Origin: CAVVMA01 sp963788205
GTDB lineage: Bacteria; Desulfobacterota; Binatia; Binatales; Binataceae
Reading direction: 5' to 3'
Assembly: GCA_963788205.1 (NCBI GenBank)
Contig: CAWBGG010000009.1
Coordinates: forward strand, 877,468 to 941,467
DNA: 64,000 nt
The notes below the pieces were generated by a model, which saw only the letters and a program-made list of their open reading frames with translations, was not told the DNA's origin and searched no databases. Of the stretch, positions 1-9,610 are shown in pieces (positions within the stretch are counted from its first letter, which is position 1; each line of letters opens with the position of its first letter). A program made the translations under genes and the position numbers.

Positions 1-2009
1 AGAAAATCCTGAATCACCACTCCGGCGAAGCCGCTGAGAATGAGCAGCGCGACCGCGATAATCAACAGCCATTCGAGGGGGTTCGGCCGGGCTGCCGCAC
101 TGCATATATGCCACCACAAGGGCAGCAAGGCCGTCACACCTATGACTATATGCACTGAGCGCCACGTATCCAGCTCATCGAATCTGCGCAGGCGCGATTG
201 AAGTCTCTTGCCGGCCTCGGCGAACCCGGCTTTGGCCGCTACCCGATACACGAAGGCCAGCCACCGGACGGAGAACCATAGCGACCGCTTTCGCAGACTG
301 TACGCGCCGGCGAGGACAAACATCCCCAGCGCGATCGCGCCAGTCCAATAGGGACTCCAATGCCGCGCCAATGGCCCGGAAAGCGCGCCTAGCAGGATCA
401 CCAGCGCCGAACCGATCGCCGCCAGCTGCGTCGCTTTGGCGGGCTTTCGCTCAGGCGCTATCTTGGCCTTCGAGACGCGAGCCAGATGGCTGACGGCGCC
501 GGTCTTCTCGAAGAGCGAGCGTGGTTCGATTCGAATCGCGGCGCCGGTCGGGCAGTTGTGAACACAACCCATAAGAGGCAGGCCGTCGCACAGGTCGCAT
601 TTTATCGGAAAGGCCGGCGGAACATGCCCGCTCTTTCCCACTGCGGCAGGTGCGGGGGGCTCAGGCGTGGCGGTCTTTTCCCCGCCGAACAGCCGCCACC
701 TCAGTCCCGGTTCCAGGTCTGAATCCGGAGTAACCGGGAACGGCCGGAAGAAATTCCGGCTATTGAGCGTCCGCGCCTTGCGCACCTGCGCGGCATCGAA
801 CTTGTGGCTCTCGATCATCGCGATATTATCGTAGGGGCACGCTATCCGGCAGTTCCCGCATCCTATGCACTGGTCGTACTCGAAGTAGATTTCGCCTTCC
901 GGGCGGCGCTTGATCGCGCCGGTCGGACAACTGGTCATGCATTTAGGATCGTCGCAATGGCGGCACGCGCTGGGCACCAGATACTTGTCAAGTTGTATCC
1001 CGGTGCGGATGAGCCGGCTTTCGCCATGAAGGCTCTCGCAGGCTTTTACGCAGTTGTCGCACTTGACGCAGAGATCCAGGTCCATCACGAGCAGTGCTTC
1101 GTTCTGGATCATGCCGAGTTCGCCCCAGCGTGTTAGCCGCTCGGCGAGCTCCGGCGTGACGCGCGCTTTTTCGTCATGACGCCGTTGAATGGTGGCGCGG
1201 ACCGTCTGTTCCACTTGTGGATACTGCTGGACAAGGTTGCGGAAGTCGGCGTAAAGGACTTTGACGAGTTCGCACTTTCCGGCCGTGAAGGCGCTGGCCT
1301 GCCGAAGGCCGCCCTCGAACAAGGCCATCTCCCCGATGTATTCGCCCGGACCCTCATAGCTCAGTACGCGCTCAACGCCGGAGTCGGTCGCCCGGATTTG
1401 CACCCAACCATCGCGTATGATGAACAAAGAGTCGCCAACCGTGCCTTGTCTGATTAACTCCACCCCGCCCGTCGCGTAACGCACTATCTCGCATCGAGGG
1501 ATCAGCTCGTCGATAAACGCTTTGGGTACGTTCTTGAACAAGTCCAGTTCCTGGGCGAGCACTCGTACCATTCGATCTCGATAGCAATCCTCCAGAATGC
1601 GGCGTGCGTGCTCGTTGCGAGCGATAAATTTCAGTGCGTAGTCCGGAACGTAGAAGATCTGACTGTCCCGCACTGCCACCACGTCGGTAGCTCTGGGGAC
1701 ACCGCCTATGGCGCCCAATTCTCCGTAGAATTCGCCGCTAGTCCTCGTTCCTACTGCGCGCCGCCCCTGGCCCGGGATATCATCGTGGAATTCAACTGCG
1801 CCGCTTAGCAGAATACACAATGCGAGTTCGTAGTCACCTTTTCTGCATACTAATTCTCCATTACGGAACGTCCGCACATACATTCTACGTTCGTTCTCGT
1901 ATGCGTGGAGAAAACCGGTCCGTTCGCCCTCATTGATGCTCTTGAACAGATCGCAGCGTTGAAGCAGTTCCCAGAGCCTGGAACTCGGCAGGTCGATTTC
2001 AGCGGCCAT
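1..2009 (-). CDS. Cyclic-nucleotide-binding, four-cluster ferredoxin membrane protein (partial)
   Basis: The frame is open from an ATG at 2009 to the left edge (669 codons, no stop), so the C-terminus is missing. Two CRP-type cNMP-binding domains come first. Their phosphate-binding cassettes read YGELGAIGGVPRAT (near residue 90) and GEMALFEGGLRQAS (near residue 240). About residues 310-480 carry four cysteine motifs (CVKCDNCVKAC, CRHCDDPKCMTSC, CIGCGNCRIAC, CDLCDGLPLMGCVHNC), enough for four [4Fe-4S] clusters as in DmsB/HybA-type subunits. From about residue 525 there are at least three hydrophobic segments, with His residues in WRSVHIVIG and WWHIC that could bind heme. I infer a membrane electron-transfer protein gated by cAMP or cGMP. 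The nearby CHASE2 adenylate cyclase operon is a plausible source of that ligand. The redox partner is unknown. Confidence is high for the domains and low for the role. Confidence 0.88.
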   Translation of the reverse strand, partial: MAAEIDLPSSRLWELLQRCDLFKSINEGERTGFLHAYENERRMYVRTFRNGELVCRKGDYELALCILLSGAVEFHDDIPGQGRRAVGTRTSGEFYGELGAIGGVPRATDVVAVRDSQIFYVPDYALKFIARNEHARRILEDCYRDRMVRVLAQELDLFKNVPKAFIDELIPRCEIVRYATGGVELIRQGTVGDSLFIIRDGWVQIRATDSGVERVLSYEGPGEYIGEMALFEGGLRQASAFTAGKCELVKVLYADFRNLVQQYPQVEQTVRATIQRRHDEKARVTPELAERLTRWGELGMIQNEALLVMDLDLCVKCDNCVKACESLHGESRLIRTGIQLDKYLVPSACRHCDDPKCMTSCPTGAIKRRPEGEIYFEYDQCIGCGNCRIACPYDNIAMIESHKFDAAQVRKARTLNSRNFFRPFPVTPDSDLEPGLRWRLFGGEKTATPEPPAPAAVGKSGHVPPAFPIKCDLCDGLPLMGCVHNCPTGAAIRIEPRSLFEKTGAVSHLARVSKAKIAPERKPAKATQLAAIGSALVILLGALSGPLARHWSPYWTGAIALGMFVLAGAYSLRKRSLWFSVRWLAFVYRVAAKAGFAEAGKRLQSRLRRFDELDTWRSVHIVIGVTALLPLWWHICSAAARPNPLEWLLIIAVALLILSGFAGVVIQDF

Positions 2010-2247
2010 CGTCCACCCGAAGGTTTGTAATGGCCAAGGCGCCGGTCTCGGAAATATGACTATTCACCCCGCGCGCCATGCAGGCGATCATTATAAGCAA
2101 CTATCGCGAAGTGCAAGGCCATCTGGCGGTGGTGGTTGCCGATTTAAGTCGGCTCTTGTATCTCAAAGTCGCCCGATTGATCATCATAGGCCCCGACGCC
2201 CCGCGCGGGCTTGCACCAAACACCGCTTTGCGTCTATTGAGGTGTGA

Positions 2248-3096
2248 ATGACGATGCCAACCTTCAGTGGCCAGAGCGAACCGCAACCGTTCGATCTCGA
2301 AAAGTATCTGCGCGCTTCAGGCGCGACCCGGCCGGACATCTTCGACTGGTCCCAGCCGGGGCCGCCGCTCGACGACGAGGCGCTGTTTTGTCTCGGCTAC
2401 ATGATGGACGTCGAGTCGCACACCATCATCTATTTGAAGGAGCTGCTCTCGACCTCAGTCGCCGAAGACGTATCGATAACCTCATTCCTGTCCTGCTGGG
2501 CCTATGAGGAATTTTTCCACTCGCAGGTGCTCAGACGCCTGCTGGAAAGCCAGGGGGTCAGCATCGACGACGCCCGCTTCGCCGAGTTACGGCGCCGGAA
2601 ACCGGCCGATTACCTGCAGGACAAGCTGGCGCACGTGCTATCCCGGATGACGCGGCACTTTCCCGCGGTCCACATGACCTGGGGCGCAATCAACGAGCTA
2701 TCGACCCTGACCGGTTATCATGCGCTGATGCGCCGCACGCACCATCCGCTGGTTACGACCATCCTGACCCGGATCGTCAAGGACGAGCGCCGCCACTTTT
2801 CTTTCTATTTCAACCAGGCGCGGATGCGCCTGCGGCCGCGCGCGGCGCAATTGCTGACCGCGACCCTGGTGCGCAATTTCTGGTCGCCGGTTGGAAGCCC
2901 GGTGCGCGGCGACTCGGACATGCGCCGGGTGTGCGGCTATCTGTTCGCCGACGAGCAGGGACCGCTGCGGCTGGCCGAGCACGATTCGATGATCGCGCGG
3001 CTGCCCGGCTTGGAATGGTTCAACCTGGCCTCGAAGTATTGCCTGACGGACAGGCAGGGCGGATTTTCCGCCGCGCGCGTAGCCGCGCCCGCGTGA
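2248..3096 (+). CDS. Ferritin-like diiron protein (acyl-ACP desaturase/AurF-like)
   Basis: This 282-residue protein has the spacing of a four-helix diiron carboxylate site: E56 in MDVESH, E88 and H91 in YEEFFH, E150 in WGAINEL, and E180 and H183 in KDERRHF. These EExxH-type motifs are typical of the ferritin-like oxidase superfamily that includes soluble acyl-ACP desaturases and N-oxygenases. No signal peptide or membrane segment is visible, so it should be cytoplasmic. The ATG at 2248 follows GAGGTG at a short but usable spacing. It is transcribed divergently from the Fe-S/cNMP gene, with 238 bp between them and a possible TATAAG box near 2092. The substrate cannot be deduced; desaturase, hydroxylase and N-oxygenase remain open. 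Confidence 0.8.
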   Translation: MTMPTFSGQSEPQPFDLEKYLRASGATRPDIFDWSQPGPPLDDEALFCLGYMMDVESHTIIYLKELLSTSVAEDVSITSFLSCWAYEEFFHSQVLRRLLESQGVSIDDARFAELRRRKPADYLQDKLAHVLSRMTRHFPAVHMTWGAINELSTLTGYHALMRRTHHPLVTTILTRIVKDERRHFSFYFNQARMRLRPRAAQLLTATLVRNFWSPVGSPVRGDSDMRRVCGYLFADEQGPLRLAEHDSMIARLPGLEWFNLASKYCLTDRQGGFSAARVAAPA

Positions 3097-3132
3097 CTAT
3101 AGATTGGACCGCGGTTGGGTACTCCGCGGACG

Positions 3133-3894
3133 CTACTCCCGGAAGCCGAACACCTTCACTAGATTTACCTGGATGTAGGCGTGCGAACTTCCGTAGCCGG
3201 CAGCCACATCGATACCGGCCTGAAGAGGGCGAAAGTAGCCGCCGAGCGCCGGTCCACCTTGCCCCTCGATGCCGGCGAGATTTCCGCCGCCGAAGATCGA
3301 TCCGTCCACGCCGGCCAGAAGCAGGTACTTTTCGCGCGACAAGACGACCGCGCGCAGATCGATCTCACTGTCGGTGACGTGGTTTTCGTAGTCGTAACTG
3401 ACGTTGCCCGAGATATTGACCGGATGTCGCGAATAGGTGTTTACCCAGGCGGAAAAGTCAGCCTCGACCACCGCGGCGTCGCTGTCGCCGGCGTCCGCAC
3501 CGCCGAGCAGAGAAAGGTGGCAGAGCGGATAGGGCTGAATATCGAGACCACCCTGCAGGCGGGCAAAATTAAACCGCGCGTGGTGACCGGTGCCGGGATC
3601 GAGCGGATTGTCGAATCCACCGCCCACATAAAGCTGATATCCGGTCACTCGTCCGACCGCGCCGAGATATGGCGTTATGCTCTGCTCGAGCTCGATACCC
3701 TGGTCCGTTGTGCCGTACTTGTCGCTGCCGAAACCGCCGCCGAAGAGATTCACACTCAAATCGCCCGGCCGCTGGATAGTAAAGAAGTCGGCATAGGCCG
3801 GAATCACAGTCTGCGGAGCGGTCTGAGCGCGAGCGGTTCCGAGCGCTGCGATTGCCAGGATCGCTATCAGGAGTGGGAGCGGCTTCACTCTCAT
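3133..3894 (-). CDS. Probable outer-membrane beta-barrel protein
   Basis: This is a 253-residue protein if started at the ATG at 3894. That start places a clean signal peptide (MRVKPLPLLIAILAIAALG, cleavage after ARA-Q) at the N-terminus. An in-frame start at 3951 would add 19 residues in front and overlap the upstream gene. The mature part alternates glycine/aromatic-rich strands (GGGFGSDKYG, LYVGGGFDN, YDYENH) and ends in a strand closing with FGFRE. Both are consistent with a small outer-membrane barrel, although a canonical terminal Phe is not exact. It is the last gene of a three-gene minus-strand operon behind a FecR-like protein and a CHASE2 cyclase. In that context it may form the outer-membrane part of a sensory or envelope module. 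No specific family is recognised. Confidence 0.7.
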   Translation of the reverse strand: MRVKPLPLLIAILAIAALGTARAQTAPQTVIPAYADFFTIQRPGDLSVNLFGGGFGSDKYGTTDQGIELEQSITPYLGAVGRVTGYQLYVGGGFDNPLDPGTGHHARFNFARLQGGLDIQPYPLCHLSLLGGADAGDSDAAVVEADFSAWVNTYSRHPVNISGNVSYDYENHVTDSEIDLRAVVLSREKYLLLAGVDGSIFGGGNLAGIEGQGGPALGGYFRPLQAGIDVAAGYGSSHAYIQVNLVKVFGFRE

Positions 3895-3911
3895 TACCTG
3901 GATGAAAGCGT

Positions 3912-4628
3912 CTAGTGATGGGACCCGCTTGACATCACACACGGTGGGCATTGCGGCGGCGGCGCCCCGATCAGGGTGCTCGCATGCGCTGGCTGGGCAC
4001 CCTGGCCGGCCAGGCCCAATGGTCCCGGCGACAGCGGCGCGCCCAGGCAGGCGACGGTCGTCGCGTAGCCTCCGTCAACCGTCACGGTTCCCGCAGGATT
4101 CGCGGCGTTGGCGACCGCGACGACGCCGGTGTAGACGCTCACATCGGTATACACACCGCAGCCCGAGAAGCCCGGTCGCGCGATACCGGTGCTGAACTCG
4201 ACCTCGAAGTCGGTGCCGCGCGCGGCGATTATCGCGTTGGAGGTATGGATCTCGTAATCAAAAACGCCCCCCAGCCCGTATGACACGATCGCGCGTAGGC
4301 GGCCGCCGAGTAGTCGAGTCGCGAGTCCAGTCATGCTCCCGGAGGGACCGATCGAGGATCGGTCAAGGACCTGCGTGGAAGCGCCTTCGTACTGAATCTG
4401 CCTGCCGTTGACCAATGCGATCGTCAGATACGAGTTCGCCTGCAGGGTGATCTCGTCGTGCAGCTCTATCGCGGTTTTGACCGCGATCGGACTGATGACC
4501 GACCCTCTTTTCAACTCGGCTTGCCCGCGCATCTCGGAGACCTCGCCGATCGGCACTTGGGCCACCGCCGGCCCGGCGGCACTCAGATATAGAATTGCTA
4601 TCAGCAGGAGCGCGCAGTATTTGCTCAT
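3912..4628 (-). CDS. FecR-domain secreted protein
   Basis: This 238-residue protein has a signal peptide (hydrophobic ALLLIAILYLSAAG, cleavage near AVAQ). A FecR-like domain follows: GEVSEMRGQAELKRG, the hydrophobic beta-strand pattern around residues 50-110, and the AIIAARGTDFEVE motif typical of FecR-type periplasmic domains. A variable tail contains two cysteine pairs (SGCGVY, QCPPC). Classic FecR proteins relay outer-membrane signals to sigma factors. Here no sigma factor is present and the partner encoded upstream is a CHASE2-adenylate cyclase, a pairing often seen in Proteobacteria. It probably acts in the periplasm beside the cyclase sensor domain. The downstream barrel gene starts 18 bp after this stop. 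Confidence 0.82.
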   Translation of the reverse strand: MSKYCALLLIAILYLSAAGPAVAQVPIGEVSEMRGQAELKRGSVISPIAVKTAIELHDEITLQANSYLTIALVNGRQIQYEGASTQVLDRSSIGPSGSMTGLATRLLGGRLRAIVSYGLGGVFDYEIHTSNAIIAARGTDFEVEFSTGIARPGFSGCGVYTDVSVYTGVVAVANAANPAGTVTVDGGYATTVACLGAPLSPGPLGLAGQGAQPAHASTLIGAPPPQCPPCVMSSGSHH

Positions 4629-4730
4629 GTCGTCTGGGCGTCAACCCGGTGACGGCGTGGTGCCCGCCAGTAGCGGGCCAATCACTTGAGCCGCCCGCGG
4701 TGGGCCGCTGCTCGATTGGCCGCGACAAAC

Positions 4731-6899
4731 CTACTTGGTTTCGAACTCGAACACCAGTTCGCGGATCGCGCCCGCGTCGGGTGACTCCAGCTTCGCCAGG
4801 CAAAGCTCCGTCACGTAGTCATCGGGCCGTGCCTTGTGCAACTCGCGCAACGCCTCGCGCGCTATCCCGGTCTCGCCGCCTTGCAGGCGCGCGACCGCCT
4901 TCGAGAATTGCCGGCAGAAGGTCGGGTTGACGCCGTCATTGGCGTGGCCCGCAACTTCGACGATCGGCACGCGTTCGGTCTTGCCCTTTACCTTCACCAA
5001 CCCGATTGGGCGCGCGACATAATCGCCCTGCGCCGTGTCATAGGCCTGCTGGCTGACCAACAATTTGACCTTGAACTGGCGGGTAAGTCCTTGCAGCCGG
5101 GAAGCGAAGTTCACCGCGTCTCCGATCAGCGAGAAGTTGAAGCGGCTCGCTCCGCCGAAATTGCCCGCGACCGCCTGACCGAAGTGCACGCCGACCCCGA
5201 TGTAGAGGTCGGCAAAGCGCCGGTCGGTGCGGCGCAGCCGTTCGAGCGCCGCCAGCATCCCCAACCCGCAATCGATCGCGGCCCTGGCGGCGTTGGGGCC
5301 ATCGTCGCGCCAGAACCAGTAAACCATCACCTCGTCGCCGATGAACTTGTCGACCACGCCGCCACTGTTACGGATGACGTCGGTCATCGCGCCCAGGAAG
5401 GTATTGATTAGCTCGCCGAGGATCTCGGGGGTTGCGCTCTCCGAGCGCGAGGTGAAATTGACTATGTCCGCAAAGAGAATACTCACGCGGCGCGTTTGAC
5501 CGCCGAGCTTCAGCCCGGTTGGTTCGTCGAGCGCGGTCCTGACCACGCTGGGATCAACCAACTGTTCGAAAGCCGAACGCACCCGGCCCTTCTCCGCCCG
5601 CTCACCGACGTATCGATACGCGACCAGGACCAGATATGGCACCGCGACACTGGCCAGCGGCACCAACATGCCGAGCAGGATCTGATCTTCGTCGAGACGA
5701 TGCTGGGCGTAAACGATGTAGCCGGCCGCGAGTGACAAGACCGACACGATGGCCCATACTCCCTCCAGCAACGAGGCCGCCGCGATCGCGCCCAGGCCGA
5801 GCACAATCGAGGCGACCAGCTCCTCGAAACCCGTCACCCGCGACCGGCGGATGAAGTCGCCCTGCAGGATGTTGTCGATGATATTGGCGTGAATTTCGAC
5901 CCCGTGGAGATCGGAGTAGGCGGGTACCGCAGGCTTGTCGCCCATACCGGTCGCGGTTGCTCCGACCATCACGATCTTTCCGTCCAGCAGGTCGCGGGCG
6001 TACTGGTGCTTGAGGATCTTCGCGATTGAATAGGTTGGAAAAGTGCCGCTGGGTCCCCGGAAATGAATCAGCATATGACCAGTCTCGTCGACCGGTATAT
6101 CTATTTTGCTACCCACCGAAATGTATGCGACACCGTAGTCGGCGAGATGTAGTTCCAACGGCTGCTGCATATAGGCACCCACCAGCAGCAGGTTGAGGGA
6201 GGGGAAATACATGCGATCGAGCGTTTTGAACAGCAGGACGGTGCGATAAATGTTGTCCGGGTCGGATTCAATATTCACGAAACCGGTTCCCCTTGCCGCG
6301 GAGTTTATGATCGGCACCGGCGGCTTGTACTCATCATCCGAATCGCTCATCGGTTCCGCGTGTGGATCCATGTCTACTCTCGAAAAGGTTGACGGCGCCG
6401 GTATCGCGATGGTTTTCGTAAAGTCGTCGGCGTGCTCGAGCGCGGCCTGGCGTTGCCGCGAACTGGCAAACTGAAGGCCGACGTACACGTTGCCATGTCG
6501 TCTGATGGCGTCCGCCAGGCGCTGATCGTCAGTCACGCTCTTACCGTGCGCGTCTGCACTCGTGCTCCGGTCGGATTCGGTAAGAATCAGGTCCACACCG
6601 ATGACCGCGGCGTGGTAGTAGTCAGTAAGCGCCGTGATCAGATCTGCTTCCACGCGTCGCGGCCAGGGAAACCGCCCGAGTTCGGCATCGTCAACGCTAT
6701 AGTCGTCGATCGCGGCAATGACGACCTTGCCCGACGGTTTGGGCGCGCTGCGCCCCCACGCATAAACCTGCAGGTCCTGCACCTCGAGTTCAAAGCGTTG
6801 AAATACGGAAGGACAGCCCGAGATGCCCAAAAATGTGAGAAGCAACGCGGCCAGTCCCACCGGGATGGGTCGCTGCAACATGCGCAGGCGGCGATTCAA
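4731..6899 (-). CDS. CHASE2-domain class III adenylate cyclase
   Basis: This 722-residue membrane sensor-cyclase has an N-terminal membrane anchor (about residues 13-28), an extracytoplasmic CHASE2 domain (about 35-335; VVIAAIDDYSVDD, RFPWPRR), three membrane segments (about 350-425) and a class III cyclase domain (about 445-640). Catalytic features are visible: metal Asp residues in FADIVNFT and KFIGDEV, the purine-selecting Lys/Asp pair (K in DKFIGD, D in SLIGDAV), and the transition-state Asn/Arg in NFASR. The Lys/Asp pair predicts ATP rather than GTP as substrate. The start is a TTG at 6899 because GGAG lies six bases upstream; an ATG at 6881 lacks that spacing. It heads the operon with the FecR-like and barrel genes. 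The ligand for CHASE2 is unknown. Confidence 0.92.
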   Translation of the reverse strand: MNRRLRMLQRPIPVGLAALLLTFLGISGCPSVFQRFELEVQDLQVYAWGRSAPKPSGKVVIAAIDDYSVDDAELGRFPWPRRVEADLITALTDYYHAAVIGVDLILTESDRSTSADAHGKSVTDDQRLADAIRRHGNVYVGLQFASSRQRQAALEHADDFTKTIAIPAPSTFSRVDMDPHAEPMSDSDDEYKPPVPIINSAARGTGFVNIESDPDNIYRTVLLFKTLDRMYFPSLNLLLVGAYMQQPLELHLADYGVAYISVGSKIDIPVDETGHMLIHFRGPSGTFPTYSIAKILKHQYARDLLDGKIVMVGATATGMGDKPAVPAYSDLHGVEIHANIIDNILQGDFIRRSRVTGFEELVASIVLGLGAIAAASLLEGVWAIVSVLSLAAGYIVYAQHRLDEDQILLGMLVPLASVAVPYLVLVAYRYVGERAEKGRVRSAFEQLVDPSVVRTALDEPTGLKLGGQTRRVSILFADIVNFTSRSESATPEILGELINTFLGAMTDVIRNSGGVVDKFIGDEVMVYWFWRDDGPNAARAAIDCGLGMLAALERLRRTDRRFADLYIGVGVHFGQAVAGNFGGASRFNFSLIGDAVNFASRLQGLTRQFKVKLLVSQQAYDTAQGDYVARPIGLVKVKGKTERVPIVEVAGHANDGVNPTFCRQFSKAVARLQGGETGIAREALRELHKARPDDYVTELCLAKLESPDAGAIRELVFEFETK

Positions 6900-7111
6900 G
6901 TTTCACTCCATGCCAAAGCTGCTTCCGATAAAATCGGGCGCAGTACTTCGGCGGTTCGGCCCATAGCGCAACACCGCAACGTGACTTATAGCACTGAACC
7001 GGGAACGGTCAAGTTCCGCAGCTCTTTGCTGCGTCCGCGCCGTCTTGCGGTTTTATCGCGATCCTAGCTACAGTCTCTCGTATCTCCCACTGAGAATACG
7101 CTTGGGAGAAT

Positions 7112-9610
7112 TTGCTTATTCCAATGCTCATTGCCCACTCACGATTTCAATTGACTAGTCGTCGCGAGCTCTGCGCGGTAGCCATTGTATTGTCCTTGTC
7201 GATTGCGGGTGCGATGGTGAATACCGGATGCGACCCTTGCCCATCATGCCAGACGACCACGACCGGAATCCCGACCGGCTCATTCACTTCCGCCGAATCG
7301 ATGGCTGCGCCGCGATTCGGTCAGACCGCTTCGCCCCTCGCGGACGGCACGGTGCTGATCGCCGGAGGCCTGGCCGGCGCGGTAACCGATACCGGTACGG
7401 CCACGGTTGACCTCGCGGAGATCTACAACCCGTCCGTGGGCCAGTTCGTCGCCGGTCCTGCGATGGTCCAGCCGCGTCAATCGCACACCGCGACGCTTCT
7501 GAAGAACGGCGAGGTGCTGATTGCAGGCGGCGACGACGGACGTGAGGCACTGGAGACCGCCGAGTTGTTCGATCCCAAAACCGGTTCAAGCGGCTCGTTC
7601 GTCAAGCTCGCGGCGGTGATGATCGCGCCGCGCACCGGCCATACGGCTACCGAACTTGACGATGCGCCCGGCCGCGTGCTTATAGCCGGTGGCAGCCCAT
7701 CGTTCGATCCCACCACAGGAGTCTTCGTCGGCTCGCTCGCCAGCGCGGAACTCTTCGATCCGAGAAACGGCGGTCAGTTCGAGCAACTACCCTTTCAGAT
7801 GAACGTCGCGCGCAGCGGACAGGCCGCGACTTTGCTTGCCAATGGCAGCGTGCTGATTACCGGCGGAGTCAACCAGCAGGGACTCGTTCAGGACACCGCG
7901 GAGATCTTCAGAAGCCCGTCGGTTCCCTTCACTCCGGCCGGAGTGATGAACAGCGAGCGCTTTTTTCACGGCTCGATCCTGCTGCCCGACGGCACTGTGC
8001 TGATCGTGGGCGGAGTGGACGGAGCGCACAATGTGCTCGCCTCGGCGGAGATCTACAACCCGGCCCGGAACAGCTTCACTTTGACGAGCAATGCGATGAA
8101 CGAACCGCGCCAGTCGCCCGCCACCGTGATGCTCAGCGACGGACGCGCTCTCATCGTGGCGGGTAGCGGCGACGACAGCGCGGAGATCTACGATCCGGCA
8201 AGTCAGAGTTTCACCTTGATCACGGGGCCGGGCACCCAACGGCTCTCGGCGACTGCGACTTCGCTCGGCGGGAGCGACGTTCTGGTCGCCGGAGGTTTCC
8301 AGCTTTTCTCGCCGCCCGGTGAGCCTCTCGATATCGAACCGACCAACCCGCAAGCCGAGCTGATCGACACCACCAGCAACTCCTTCCTCGCGACCGGATC
8401 GATAATGACTCCGCGAGCCTATCATACGGCGACTTTTCTCGATCCAGATTTCGTTCAGGGGCCGCTGTCCGGGATGGTGCTAATCGCCGGCGGCAAGAGT
8501 CTCAATACTGCCGGGACGACCAACGGCGACGCACAGCTCTACGATCCTCAAAGCGGGACGTTTTCGAGCACCGGCACGCTGCATGAGGCGCGCGCGCTCG
8601 ATACCGCGACCGTGTTGAACTGCCCCGCGGTCGCAGGATGTCCCGACGGACAGGTATTACTTGCAGGCGGATTTGTGTTCAGCATGGAGGTGCTCGGCAG
8701 CCTCGCGACCGCCGAACTCTATAATCCGGCAGCCGGCAGCTTCAGCGCGACCGGCGCTTTGACGACCGCGCGGTTCTCAGCCACCGCGACGTCGCTGGCG
8801 GGCGGACACGTGCTGGTCGCGGGCGGCCTGCAGGTCCAGACCTCGGACAGCGGCGCGCAATCGCTCGTGGCGCTGGACAGTGCCGAGGTCTACGATCCGG
8901 TCGCGGGGACGTTTGACTGCGTAGGAGGCAGCAGCGGAAATCCGCCATCGTGCAATTCGAGCATGAACGCCGCACGCGCGCTCCACGCCGCCGCCGCCCT
9001 GGCCGACGGCACGGTCCTCCTCACCGGCGGGTTCGTGGTCAACTCCGACGGCTCGACCACGAGTATCGCAACCGCCGAAGTCTTCGATCTGCAGAAAGGA
9101 TCATTCGCGAAGACCGCCGGACCGATGAACGAGCCCCGCGCCGGACACACTGCAACATTTCTCGACCCGAAGTTTGTCACCGGCTCGCTCGCGGGCAAGG
9201 TGTTGATCGCCGGCGGCACGGATGACTTAAGCGCCGAGATTTACGATCCCGGCTCCGGCATGTTCACCCTGGTGACGGCGAACATGAATTCGGTTCATTC
9301 GTTTCATACCGCCACGCTGCTCCAGAACGGAAGAGTGTTAATTGCGGGTGGAGGCACCAACAACTTCTTCGCGCTGTTCACCGGCAGCAATTTCGTCGCC
9401 GAGCCGATCGCGGAGATCTTCGACCCCCCTACCCAAACCTTCGTGCTCGCGAACCCGATGAACAGTGCAAGGGCCTTGCAGACCGCGACGCTGCTCGATT
9501 CGGGAAACGTGCTGGTCACCGGGGGAGCCTCGACAAACTCAACGCTGGCCGGGACCGAGCTGTTCATGCCCTCGGACCCCCCGGCAACCTGCACGGTATG
9601 CGCACAATAG
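7112..9610 (+). CDS. Secreted kelch-repeat protein, 14 motifs
   Basis: This 832-residue protein starts with a hydrophobic export segment ending in NTGCDPCPSC, possibly a lipobox. The rest is tandem kelch motifs of the form HTATLL-DGRVLIAGG-AELYDP. I count 14 copies of the V-L-I/V-A/T-G-G core, which matches two seven-bladed propellers. The start is unsettled. TTG at 7112 has GGGAG very close upstream, while ATG at 7124 has the same element too far away. No catalytic Tyr/Cys pair of galactose oxidase is evident, so binding or adhesion is more likely than catalysis. It overlaps by 13 bp a paralogue with the same repeat count. It reads away from the cyclase operon across a 212-bp divergent region. 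Confidence 0.88.
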   Translation: MLIPMLIAHSRFQLTSRRELCAVAIVLSLSIAGAMVNTGCDPCPSCQTTTTGIPTGSFTSAESMAAPRFGQTASPLADGTVLIAGGLAGAVTDTGTATVDLAEIYNPSVGQFVAGPAMVQPRQSHTATLLKNGEVLIAGGDDGREALETAELFDPKTGSSGSFVKLAAVMIAPRTGHTATELDDAPGRVLIAGGSPSFDPTTGVFVGSLASAELFDPRNGGQFEQLPFQMNVARSGQAATLLANGSVLITGGVNQQGLVQDTAEIFRSPSVPFTPAGVMNSERFFHGSILLPDGTVLIVGGVDGAHNVLASAEIYNPARNSFTLTSNAMNEPRQSPATVMLSDGRALIVAGSGDDSAEIYDPASQSFTLITGPGTQRLSATATSLGGSDVLVAGGFQLFSPPGEPLDIEPTNPQAELIDTTSNSFLATGSIMTPRAYHTATFLDPDFVQGPLSGMVLIAGGKSLNTAGTTNGDAQLYDPQSGTFSSTGTLHEARALDTATVLNCPAVAGCPDGQVLLAGGFVFSMEVLGSLATAELYNPAAGSFSATGALTTARFSATATSLAGGHVLVAGGLQVQTSDSGAQSLVALDSAEVYDPVAGTFDCVGGSSGNPPSCNSSMNAARALHAAAALADGTVLLTGGFVVNSDGSTTSIATAEVFDLQKGSFAKTAGPMNEPRAGHTATFLDPKFVTGSLAGKVLIAGGTDDLSAEIYDPGSGMFTLVTANMNSVHSFHTATLLQNGRVLIAGGGTNNFFALFTGSNFVAEPIAEIFDPPTQTFVLANPMNSARALQTATLLDSGNVLVTGGASTNSTLAGTELFMPSDPPATCTVCAQ

